A stretch of 38,039 nt of DNA from Pyronema omphalodes (taxonomy: Eukaryota; Ascomycota; Pezizomycetes; Pezizales; Pyronemataceae). The position numbers were made by a program, and so were the translations under genes. Positions 18,436 to 27,566 of the stretch are shown piece by piece. The stretch lies in contig JAJJXM010000141.1 in NCBI GenBank assembly GCA_024516155.1, positions 1 to 38,039 on the forward strand, in the 5' to 3' direction. Positions within the stretch are counted from its first letter, which is position 1. Every line of letters starts with the position of its first letter. A model generated the notes under the pieces. The model was not told the origin of the DNA. It made no database searches and saw only the letters and a program-made list of their open reading frames with translations.

Positions 18436-19993
18436 AAAAGAAGGAGAGAGAAGCAATAATTCCAAGAAGGGAATTATTACTTCTCGAGGGGATTCTCCTG
18501 ACGGAAAGTAGACGTGATAACAGTTATAAGTTCAAACTCTCCTACGTATCTCAGGGAGCGTTTCGAGAGTATCGGTTCTGGTGGTCGTTTCTTGCAGAGG
18601 GACGACCAGAGGTATTGTATTGATTTGAGGTAAGGTATAAATTCGATGGCGTCGGGTATAGACTTAAGAGAAGGCAGTAACCCTTCGTGGGATGTGTTGT
18701 TGTATTCGGAACAATGTTAATTGCGTTGCTGGATAATGGCTTCTTCGAGTGGGGGCTTTTGGCACTTTTATATTTTTCTTATCTTGAGCTCCCCACTCAT
18801 ATACCCTGCAAGCACTGTGCGGTGGGCGGAAGTGGAAGTACCCTGAGGCGTTGGTTGGCTACACCTAAACGTGATTTTTCCACCATACAAAATGCGAATT
18901 TTGCTAAAAACGCTAATATCGCGAATATACTTTAAGACATCCTCCGGGCCGTTATCCGGATGATGCCTTAGTCGTTTGCTATTGCCTAGACTCGATCTTT
19001 TCGCTGTTGGCACTTGATGTCATAAATAATAATAAGGCATTGGAATGCATTTCGAAGAATGTGCATTGCAGGACCGGCTGACGCGTTCCTGCAACTAATG
19101 TCGGACTTCGATATCCGGCTGGCGATTCCGTCGCATCCGGTGAAGTCGTTTGTATGATCTGATGATGTCGTCATGGTCGGCAATAGACTGTGGGCCTTCC
19201 GGGGGTCCCTGATGGGAGGTGGTCCGATGTTCCGTTCGTCGTACGGTCGTCTCGTCATATCGGCAGTTCGAGGGTGCGTTTGCGCAGATAAGGTTTCCGG
19301 TGATAACTACCCAAAGAGGTAGTGAACTCCTTATCTCCTTCGGCGGACTAGACTCCGCTGTCGTAAGATGTTATTCGGCTTATCCGGTTTCCTCCGTCGG
19401 TCAGGCGTAATGCCTCGGTCACATATGACTATGTTTTCTTGTTTTACGGCAAAGTGTTTCGTGAATACATTATCCCATTGAACTTAACTACAGTTCTTTC
19501 CCTCCTAACCTTTCTATCCTCATCAACCTCGATATCTGTTTCCTGCGGTGACCTACTTGCGTCACATTCTCTTTTCTATTCGTATATATATCTGGCCCGC
19601 TGGGTCTCTCAGTGCCACGACCCTTTGTGGACAGTTTTCTCGTATACGGCGGAAGAGGTGTGTTCGCTCAAAGGCATTGGTAAGTCTTTGAGTGAGGCGC
19701 TAAGGTTATAAGGATTCCAGGTTTTTATCAGCGGCAGCGGTATGTTCCTCGAGGTATGGCTGCGCATTAGAAACCGCAGTCATTGATCGGAAACAGACCC
19801 ACCTTGGGGGCTGCCCCGGGTTTCCCCACCCTAGATGACGCTGAGTTTTTCCCTGGCCCTCCATTATCCTACTTCCTGCGGGAAGTGGATGAAGGGTGGT
19901 TGGTAATAGCTCTCACCTTTGGCTTGAGTTATTACTTAGGTCACAATCCCCATTCTTTTAAATGTCTTATCGGGGTAGGTTATGACAGTTCCC
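18431..19993. mobile_element. unidentified 1.55-kb insertion in C1 pol, flanked by TTCCC
   Basis: The body is 18436-19988, with TTCCC directly repeated at 18431-18435 and 19989-19993. Removing the insert and one repeat restores the pol frame, so the boundaries look exact. Its minus-strand 5' end reads CTGTCATAACC, which resembles an LTR start, and a TATA-like GATATATATACG lies inside (near 19588). Its other end is a purine-rich run (AAAAGAAGGAGAGAGAAG, plus strand), not the expected CA. No long ORF or recognisable domain is present. A decayed solo LTR or a non-autonomous element is most likely. Confidence 0.6.
18449..18484. repeat. near-perfect hairpin at one end of the 1.55-kb insertion
   Basis: AGAAGCAATAATTCC (18449-18463) and GGAATTATTACTTCT (18470-18484) are inverted repeats matching at 14 of 15 positions, separated by six bases. 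It could be a folded terminus or a terminator-like structure. Confidence 0.6.
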
Positions 19994-22280
19994 TTCCGTG
20001 ACTTCACCCAGTGGTTGGGTAAAACGGGGATGACATCCGTAATTCGCGAAGAAGGGGGACACCTTGGTCGTTCCTGAGCGGGAGTTGTTGTAACAGAACT
20101 CCGCCATAGGGAGGAGTTGGTTCCAATTGTTCTGTTGGTAGTTACAGTACGCCCTGTGGTACTGTTCGAGGATCGCGATTGATCCTCTCTGTCTGTCAGT
20201 CGGACTCTGGGTGGAACGCCGTGCTCAGCTTCCTCGAGTTCCACATTGCCTCCATAACCTTCCTCCAGAACTGAGACGTGAATAGGGACCCCCGGTCCGA
20301 GATGATGCTGCTGGAGAGTCCGTGGGCCCGTACCACATGTATGAGGGATCCGTCCGCGAGTGCCCTAGGCCCCATAGTGTCCTTACATGCTACGAAGTGA
20401 GCCATCTTCGTCCGGCGATCCACGATTACCCATATCGTGTTCATTCCCCCATCTTCCGGAAGACCCATGATAAAATCCATGGAGATAGATTCCCATGGTC
20501 TTTCTGGGATCTGTAATGGTCGTAGGAGACCGAAGGGGGCGTTCTTGATGGGTTTGATTTGTCTACAGGTGTCACACTAGTCGACATAACGAGTCAAATA
20601 CTGTCGTTGTTGTGGCCAGTAAAAATTCCGGCTGACCAACTCCGAGGTCCCCCGCGGCTTGGGAATCGTGGTGTTGTCGTAGTATCTGTAACCGCAGATC
20701 ATCGTAATTAGGGACTTATATCAGTCCCTCGTATAAGAGTAACCCTTGTCTTTCTTCACATAACCCCGAGGGGACCTTATTGTCTCGGGTTATTCCTCCC
20801 CGAAGTTTGCGGATTGCCTCCTGAATTTCTGTATCGGTCTTCCTCTTCTTCCGAATTTCGGTAATGAGGGAGGTATCCGGGGTGAGTCATATCAATTGTG
20901 TCCTGTTCACGTGAAAAACTTCCTAGGGAAGGAGGACTGGGCTTTGATTGTGGCGGTGCTTCATCTCCCCTTCCCAGGGAGAGTCTCCTGACTCTCGCGA
21001 CAATATGTTGGGTTTACCTGCCAACTTCCCTGGTCGGTAAGTGATGGTGAAGTCGTAGTTTGCCAATTGTTCCGCCCATCGGGCCTGTCGGAGGTTGAGG
21101 TCCCTCTTCGTTTGCCAATACTCCAAGTGTTTATGGTCTGACAGTATCCGGATACTGTGTTTCATCGATTTACAATATGTAGACTTTTTGTCTGAAGCTT
21201 CCACTATTGCCAGGAGCTCTTTATCGTGGATGTCATAATTGAGCTCCGCTTCTTTTGATTTTCTTGAAAAATAGGCCAGGGGGTGCAGTACGTTGGAGTG
21301 GTCGGGTTGTGAGCAGACTGCCCCGATGGCATAGTCTGAGGCGTCTGTTTCCAGGGTGAGTGGCCGATCCGGGTCGAAATGTTGCAGGATCGGTTGGGAT
21401 ATCATTGCCGTTTTCATTTGCCCAAAGGCCCGTTGTGTCTCATCGTTCCATTCCCAGGGTAGCTGTTTTTTCGTCAATCGTGTCAATGGCGTGGTGATCT
21501 TGCTGAAATCCCGGATGAATCGACGGTAGAAATTGGCGAACCCAAGAAAATTTGGACTCCCTTCACATTTACCGGTTCCCTCCATTCCTTAACCGCCCTA
21601 ATTTTCTCGGGGTCCATCTGCAACCCTGTGGGGGAGATGATGTATCCCAGGTATTCCGTCTTTTTCGTGTGGAATTCACATTTCGAGGGTTTCAGGGTGA
21701 GTCCTACGTCTCTTAACCTCTCCAGGACCATGCGGACGTGCTTCCGATGCTCCTCCATATTATCCGAGTAAATCAATATGTCGTCGAGACAAGCGATGCA
21801 AAAGATGTCGAGGTAATCACTTAAGACTTCGTTCATCCACCGTTGAAACGAAGCTGGAGCATTTATTAAGCCAAACGGCATCACCAAATACTCGTATAGA
21901 CTGTACTTGGTACGGAACGCAGTCTTCCATTCATCCCCGGTGGCTACCCTGAGGTTATGATATGCATCTCGCACATCCAACTTGGGATAGATCTTGGCGT
22001 TGGAAAGTCTATCCAGCCCTCCCCCTATCAACGGAAGAGGGGTGCGATCCTTTATCGTTATCTCGTTGAGTCGTCGGTAGTGGACGCATAACCGCAGGGT
22101 ACCATCCTTTTTCTTGACGAAATGGATTGGGGCTCACGCCGGAGACGTCGACCATCGGACCCCAGCCTGCGTCTCATTTTCCTCCAGGTAATCCCTCAAT
22201 ACCCGCCGTCGTTCCTCATGGAGGGCTTGGAGGGGTTCGAACGGCGAAATCTTTCCTTCCATCAAGGGAATCTGGTGATC
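19989..22280 (-). pseudogene. C1 pol, RT to integrase, degraded
   Basis: This is the central part of family C Pol, read leftwards from the E target site. Seen: an in-frame TGA at 22134-22136 just before the RT start (IHFVKKKDGTLRL); RT with MPFGLINAPASF and CLDDILIYS, in which the Tyr of the YLDD box has become Cys; a frameshift near 21555; RNase H ([22 protein letters not shown]); a degraded zinc module (20500-20920); the integrase core with MDFIMGLP and SDRGSLFTS; and a TGA right after FHPESD at about 20196. Further frameshifts lie between 20000 and 20200. Multiple independent lesions show an old, dead copy. Confidence 0.9.
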
Positions 22281-22285
22281 ATGAT
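22281..22285. repeat. left target-site duplication of element E
   Basis: ATGAT occurs here and at 31246-31250, exactly outside the two LTRs of element E. The flanks are the two halves of C1 pol. Confidence 0.92.
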
Positions 22286-23693
22286 TGTGAACCTGGGCAC
22301 AGCTTCGACTATGCAGAGGCTTATCCGATTGTATCTCTAGTGCTTCGTTCTCAGTGTTGACAGACACTTCGTTCCCAAGAACAGACAGACACTTCGTTCC
22401 CAAAAACTAATAGAGCTTATCCAAAGATAAAGCTAGGAAGAGAATTAATCGATCACAGGCGGAATAAACTTAAGGGTTGTCTTCGGAGGTATTCGTTGGT
22501 GTAAATAGGTATCGTTGCGTAGAGGATCAAATGGTTGATGATGGAGGAGAGAGAGGGAAGACAAAGGCTCTTTTATAGACTTTCGTCTACAAGTTCGCCC
22601 AGACTTCCTAGGGAACCAATTTCCAAACTGAGCCTAGGAGATAAGACAAGAGTCATTTCTGAGACGCATCTGCTGATAGATTGCATCATACGAAGTGCGT
22701 AATCATATTGATTACTTGCTTGCATGATGCTTGCTATCGTCAGACTAATCCTTGACATTCCTCTTTGTACTACCACACCTTCCAATCAGGTGTCAGGGTT
22801 ACGAGTCATATGGGAGGGCAACTCCGCTTGACTGCATAATGCATGAACTCCTCTGACAAATAACATGTGAGTCATTTATCTTGTGAGTCGTGCTATCATA
22901 GATCTCCCTAGAGAATCTCGATTGCGAATGGAGGAATCTGACATCATAAGGCATCCATGCCCTACCGGAGTGGATCACTCCGACACATTCCTGTGTGATG
23001 TCATTATGGCTCCACCTGCGCGCACTTGCGCGCAGCCACACCCTGGTGTGGATGCAAACGCCGAGCTGTTCCTTGGTTAGTAGTCAATAGCCTAAGGGCG
23101 CGTCATATCGGTTCCACCAAACAGTTTGCTTGAGAGGGTTGCATGCTTATGGACGTCGTCTCATGCCTTAGCAATCTTGACCCTTGTCCATAGCCTCACT
23201 CCTGTTTGCGGACCAGACTCTGCCTTATCTTCCTGGCTGACCATTCACCCAACTAAGTAACACCGGATGATTTCTTCGCACTGCTCTGCACATCCTTGGA
23301 ACTCTCTTCCGATGCAGACCCCTTTGTAGCCGTGAAGTTCCGAACACTCGTCAAGTATAAGGAGGTGTCCTTTCGTCTTCGTCTTCGTTCTCCATCAGCG
23401 TCGTTCGTAGTTGCTCAAGGGTAAGTCGACACCCATGAGGTAAGTGTTCCCCAATCTCTTCTCTTCTGAATCCTCCCAAACTGACATTGAATAATAGTTG
23501 CGACGCCTCGGGCCGGGATCCTCGTGAGGTCCTATCGGAAAGTCACGAATCACGTGACGTGGCTTGTCGGAGCTCCTCTGGGGGTTCCGGCCCGGGATAC
23601 TAACTGACTATTCATTCTCTGTCGAGTTTGCCATATTCTCCATTGCGTTATATATGATACCAATTCTATCCTCACACATTTTAGGGTGTGTCA
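22286..23693 (-). repeat. element E 3' LTR, 1408 bp
   Basis: Read leftwards the LTR begins TGACACACCC (TGTCACACCC in the other copy) and ends GGTTCACA. Features: four adjacent hairpins at 22966-23051; a direct duplication of about 24 bp around CACTTCGTTCCCAAGAAC near 22361-22407; and a CACGTGACGTGG motif in U3 near 23550. It differs from the 5' LTR at about 15 of 1408 positions by eye. Confidence 0.96.
22966..23051. repeat. cluster of four hairpins in element E U3
   Basis: Successive inverted repeats: CGGAGTG/CACTCCG (22966-22982), ACACA/TGTGT (22983-22996), CTGCGCGC/GCGCGCAG (23016-23035) and CCACACC/GGTGTGG (23036-23051). Loops are 2-4 bases. All four are kept in the other LTR, 7552 bp to the right (one at 30518-30534). 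Confidence 0.75.
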
Positions 23694-23864
23694 CCACCTC
23701 TCCCCTGTTCAAGCTTCGTCCCGAAGCTCGTAGTTCATCTTTCTGTGATCGCACCACGCCGTAGCCTAGTGACTTAAGTGATCAATTTTGGATGTAGTCC
23801 TCCAGCCCCTACATCCTACTACCAACTCTACCTGATGAAAACCACATGGGAAAAACATCAAGCA
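23694..23864 (-). promoter_or_regulatory. element E 3' untranslated region with polypurine tract
   Basis: The minus strand has AGGGGAGAGGTGG directly before the 3' LTR, a good plus-strand primer. Upstream of it are two hairpins: AGCTTCG/CGAAGCT around 23711-23728, and GGATGTAG (23790-23797) with CTACATCC (23809-23816). Nothing coding is seen. Confidence 0.7.
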
Positions 23865-26800
23865 TTAGTCTTTGAGTCGGTAGTCCCTCGGAGAATCAGG
23901 ATACTTGAGATGGAAATCTCTTAGCTTCTCCTGACCTCCTACTGAAAAGTTGTCGAAGGGTTCTGCCGTCCAGTCTTTCTTGTTGGGCCACCCTAGCCAT
24001 TTGACGAGGTAAAGTACTCTGCTGCCTGATTTGTAGCTGCTCATAATTTCGTCTATGTCGTACTCCTCGCTTCCCTCAACATCGTCTGCTTCCCGAAGAA
24101 TTTTGTTTGGGTCTGGTGGAGCTCTGGTTCCAGTGTGGAAGGGCTCCAGTAGGGAAGTGTGGAAGACATTGTGAATCTTCCATCTTCTTGGTAGTGTGAG
24201 ACGTATTGCTGTTGGGGATATGACCTTTTCGATTTGGAATGGACCATGTAATTTGTGATCCAATTTGTGTGATGGGCGTCTTGTTTTTATGTGTCGTCCA
24301 TCGAGCATAACCAAGTCTCCGACCTGGTAGGTAGGGGCCTCCTTTCGCTGAAGGTCTGCATACTTCTTCATTCTTTCTTGTACCTTCTGTAATGCTGACC
24401 TAGCACCTTCATGCACTGTATGCATCCAATGAGCGTATGCTTTGCTGGCAGGGTTTTGCACAGCTGTTAGAATGGGATTGCTGGCAATGGGGTTGTAACC
24501 GTAATTTGCGTAAAAAGGTGATAGTCCTGTAGCGCTGGTTACTGAGTTGTTGTAAGCAAACTCAGCCATTGGCGATAGATCAACCCAATCATTCATCTCA
24601 TGATTGACAAAGGAGCGGAGGTATGCTTCAATTGTCTGGTTAAGTCGTTCCGTCTGTCCATCTGTTTGAGGGTGGAACGCTGTGGACATTCTAGGTTTGA
24701 TTGCTAGTGTCCCAAGAAATGCTTTCCAGGTGGTGCTTGTAAACCTGGAATCTCTGTCCGACACAATATCCGTAGGTAGCCCATGTAACTTCCAAATTTC
24801 CTTCGCAAAGATTCTAACAAGGTCTGCAGTTGTCTTGCCGTCTTTTTGCAGTGGTATGAAGTGGGCCATCTTGGAGAATCTGTCAACTATTACCCATAGC
24901 TGATCGCATCCATTGGATTCTGGTAGGTCGGTGATAAAGTCCATGGCGATTGATTGCCATGGGGCATAGGGTAGTTCCAAAGGTTGAAGTAATCCGTACT
25001 TGAGGTGCCGTGCTTTTTTGTCTTTTTGACATTCCATACAACTCTTTACATAAGTTATTATTTGTTCTTCCATTCTTGGCCACCAGAAGTTCCTTCGTAT
25101 TAATTCAATTGTTTTGTCCTGTCCGAAGTGACCTGCAATTTTCGAGTCATGTTCAGATTCCAGAACTGTCTTTACCAAATCCTTTGGTACCCATAGTTTT
25201 TCCTTTCGATAGACTATGCCATTATCTATCGTCAATGGTTCCTTAATTTTCTTTGTTGCCTCCACGTAAATCTCATCCAGCTTACCAGCTTCCTTTACCA
25301 TCTTCAAGAATTCTTCTGACCATTTAATAAAAGGAATAGAGGAGACACGTGCTGAAGAACTAATAAATGATGTTCCTTCTCCAGCACTGCTGATTGACGA
25401 AATGGATGCAAAATGACTCTTATGGAGGATCGTCGTAATCGGCTGATCTTCACCTCCCCCCTTTTCAGGTCGGAACTCCGGACGCCTAGATAGAGCATCA
25501 GGTTTCCCATTTTTAACCCCAGGTCTATAAAAAATCTTAAAGTCAACGCCAGCAAGCTCTTGAGCCCATCTAGCTTGACGTCGATTGAGTACTTTTGTTG
25601 TTGTAAAGTACTCAAGGTTTTGGTGGTCGCTGTAAACTTGGACAGTGTGCATTGCTCCCTCAAGATATCGTCTCCATACTTTAAATGAGTCCACAATAGC
25701 CAACAGCTCTTTGTCATGGATCTCATAGTTAATCTCAGCAGGAGTGAATTTTCTTGAGTGGAAAGCAATGGGGTGCAACTTTCCATCTTCCCCCTTTTGG
25801 GATAGAACTGCGCCTAAAGCAAAATCTGAAGCATCTGTTTCAACAATGCAAACCTGTCTTGGGTCAAAATGACTTAAGATTGGTGCAGTAGTGAAACGAT
25901 TTTTGAGCTCATCAAATGCTAGTTCCATAGCAACAGTCCATTCCCATTTCTTCGCATCGCCTTTTGTTGATTCTGTGAGTGGTCGACATATTTTGGAGAA
26001 GTCCTTGATGAATCTGCGATAGAAGTTCGCGAATCCAAGAAAGCCCTGTGTTTCTTTCAAGGATTTTGGGGGTTCCCATACAAGGACTGTTTGTACCTTG
26101 TCCTTTGCCATTTCAATGCCATTTTCGCTGATAATATAACCCAGAAATTCCACTCTGTTTTGTCCCCAAACACATTTTTCCGGAGAGATAACCAGCCCAT
26201 TTTCTTCCAATCTTTTCAACACTTCCTTAACCAATTTGTCGTGTTCTTCCTCTGTCTCAGCATATATGAGAACATCATCAATATACGCAATCACTCCCTG
26301 GTCCAACATGTCTCTGAAGATATGATTCATCATATCTTGGAATGTGGCTGGGGCATTGGTCAGGCCAAAAGGCATGACCGAAAATTCATATAATCCATAT
26401 CGGCATCGAAAGGCCGTTTTCCATTCATCTCCTTCTTTGATTCTGATGAGATGATATCCATTCTTGAGGTCCATTTTCGTAAATATTTTTGCTCCTCTAA
26501 CTCTGTCTTGTAATTCTGACATGAGTGGGAGTGGGTACCGGTTGGCAATTGTAATTTTGTTGATGCCCCGGTAATCAACACATAACCGTAGACCTCTGCC
26601 ATGAGGCTTTGGGACAAAGAGAATAGGAGCTGCTGCTGGTGACTTGGAAGGTCTGATTTTACCAGTACGCAGCATATCCTTCAACCATTCTCTCAGTGTC
26701 TCTAGCTCAACTTCGTTGAGAGCATAGACAGGTCCCCAAGGAGGCTTTTCGCCTTCAACTAGGTCAATCGCATGGTCGTAGGGTTTGTGATCAGGAAGCC

Positions 26801-27560
26801 TATCTGCAGCTTCCTTTGTCATAATGTTGATCCAGCCGCGGAATTTCTCTGGGACTTGCTGAAGGGCCTCCGATAATTCCTCTTTGGTGGATACAGATGA
26901 GATGTGGCCTAAGACTAAGGCTTCTGGATGGTCGAGGACATGTTTATCGACCTTGAGTGAGAAGGCACTGGCTTGTGCCTTTGTACATTTTTCTTTGCAA
27001 CGTGAGGATGTAAAGGAGATTTTGTCTTGATCTCCCCAGAGGTTGCAGGGCTGATGTAGTGCCATCCACCAATAAGGCAGGATAGCATCGCAGTCACTAT
27101 CTAGTGGAGCGACTTCGAAAGATTCTGCAGCAAAGTGTTTCTTATGCTGCAATATAAAGGGAACCGTAAAGACTTCGCCTGCTCCAGCAACTATCTCATT
27201 GTTGAAGTTGCGGATTTGTAAAGGGGTGTCTCTCTTAACGGTTGGAATTTTGTATTTGTGGACAAAGGCTTTGTCCAGGAGGGCAGCAGTAGATCCTGTA
27301 TCAAGAAGGACTCTAACTGTGCGTTGTTGATTCTTGGACCAGTTGAGAACCATGTTGATAATTGGTCTCGGTCCATGGTGAGGAGGTGTGGGAGCTGATT
27401 CCTGGGTAACTGGAATAGCTGCTCCATTGTCTTTGCGTCGACTCTTAGTCCAGGTCGACAGAAGGCTGTCCATTGATTTCGTTTTTACTCCTGCGCATTT
27501 CCCTATTACTGCGTCTTCATATCCATCCTCCTCGGGTGACGCTTCCCTAGAGGACTCTAA
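23865..27560 (-). CDS. element E pol (protease, RT, RNase H, integrase, chromodomain)
   Basis: This is an intact chromovirus Pol, about 1,202 residues from the first Met at 27473, with an open frame upstream to 27569 so that it overlaps the gag end and is reached by -1 frameshift. Residue positions count from that Met. Protease LLDTGSTAALL is at about 57; RT runs about 270-450 with LCVDYRGIN, MPFGLTNAPATF and YIDD at 397-400. RNase H begins at ETDASDFALG (about 545). The integrase zinc module has GHFGQDKTIE and CMECQKDKK. The DDE core is MDFITDLP, VSDRDSRFTS and HPQTDGQTER. The C-terminal chromodomain reads EEYDIDEIMSS ... YLVKWLGWPNKKDW. All expected catalytic residues are present and no stop interrupts it. 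The stop lies 171 bp before the 3' LTR. Confidence 0.97.
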   Translation of the reverse strand, partial: LESSREASPEEDGYEDAVIGKCAGVKTKSMDSLLSTWTKSRRKDNGAAIPVTQESAPTPPHHGPRPIINMVLNWSKNQQRTVRVLLDTGSTAALLDKAFVHKYKIPTVKRDTPLQIRNFNNEIVAGAGEVFTVPFILQHKKHFAAESFEVAPLDSDCDAILPYWWMALHQPCNLWGDQDKISFTSSRCKEKCTKAQASAFSLKVDKHVLDHPEALVLGHISSVSTKEELSEALQQVPEKFRGWINIMTKEAADRLPDHKPYDHAIDLVEGEKPPWGPVYALNEVELETLREWLKDMLRTGKIRPSKSPAAAPILFVPKPHGRGLRLCVDYRGINKITIANRYPLPLMSELQDRVRGAKIFTKMDLKNGYHLIRIKEGDEWKTAFRCRYGLYEFSVMPFGLTNAPATFQDMMNHIFRDMLDQGVIAYIDDVLIYAETEEEHDKLVKEVLKRLEENGLVISPEKCVWGQNRVEFLGYIISENGIEMAKDKVQTVLVWEPPKSLKETQGFLGFANFYRRFIKDFSKICRPLTESTKGDAKKWEWTVAMELAFDELKNRFTTAPILSHFDPRQVCIVETDASDFALGAVLSQKGEDGKLHPIAFHSRKFTPAEINYEIHDKELLAIVDSFKVWRRYLEGAMHTVQVYSDHQNLEYFTTTKVLNRRQARWAQELAGVDFKIFYRPGVKNGKPDALSRRPEFRPEKGGGEDQPITTILHKSHFASISSISSAGEGTSFISSSARVSSIPFIKWSEEFLKMVKEAGKLDEIYVEATKKIKEPLTIDNGIVYRKEKLWVPKDLVKTVLESEHDSKIAGHFGQDKTIELIRRNFWWPRMEEQIITYVKSCMECQKDKKARHLKYGLLQPLELPYAPWQSIAMDFITDLPESNGCDQLWVIVDRFSKMAHFIPLQKDGKTTADLVRIFAKEIWKLHGLPTDIVSDRDSRFTSTTWKAFLGTLAIKPRMSTAFHPQTDGQTERLNQTIEAYLRSFVNHEMNDWVDLSPMAEFAYNNSVTSATGLSPFYANYGYNPIASNPILTAVQNPASKAYAHWMHTVHEGARSALQKVQERMKKYADLQRKEAPTYQVGDLVMLDGRHIKTRRPSHKLDHKLHGPFQIEKVISPTAIRLTLPRRWKIHNVFHTSLLEPFHTGTRAPPDPNKILREADDVEGSEEYDIDEIMSSYKSGSRVLYLVKWLGWPNKKDWTAEPFDNFSVGGQEKLRDFHLKYPDSPRDYRLKD

Positions 27561-27566
27561 AAATCC
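27530..27566 (-). promoter_or_regulatory. element E gag-pol -1 frameshift signal
   Basis: Minus strand, gag frame: TCG GAT TTT TAG. The heptamer GGATTTT (27560-27566) abuts the gag stop. From memory, GGAUUUU followed by UAG is the known dianthovirus frameshift site. After six bases CCTC(TA)GGG can pair with CCCGAGG over an eight-base loop. The -1 frame is pol. Confidence 0.72.

Noticed and set aside
18687..18935. 82-codon ORF in the 1.55-kb insertion
   Set aside because: No recognisable domain, hydrophobic start by chance, and located in LTR-like sequence.
22134..22403. ORF starting in the element E LTR and running into C1 pol
   Set aside because: It is a chance fusion across the insertion border. 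The first 40 or so residues also occur in the other LTR (29770-29955) followed by unrelated sequence.
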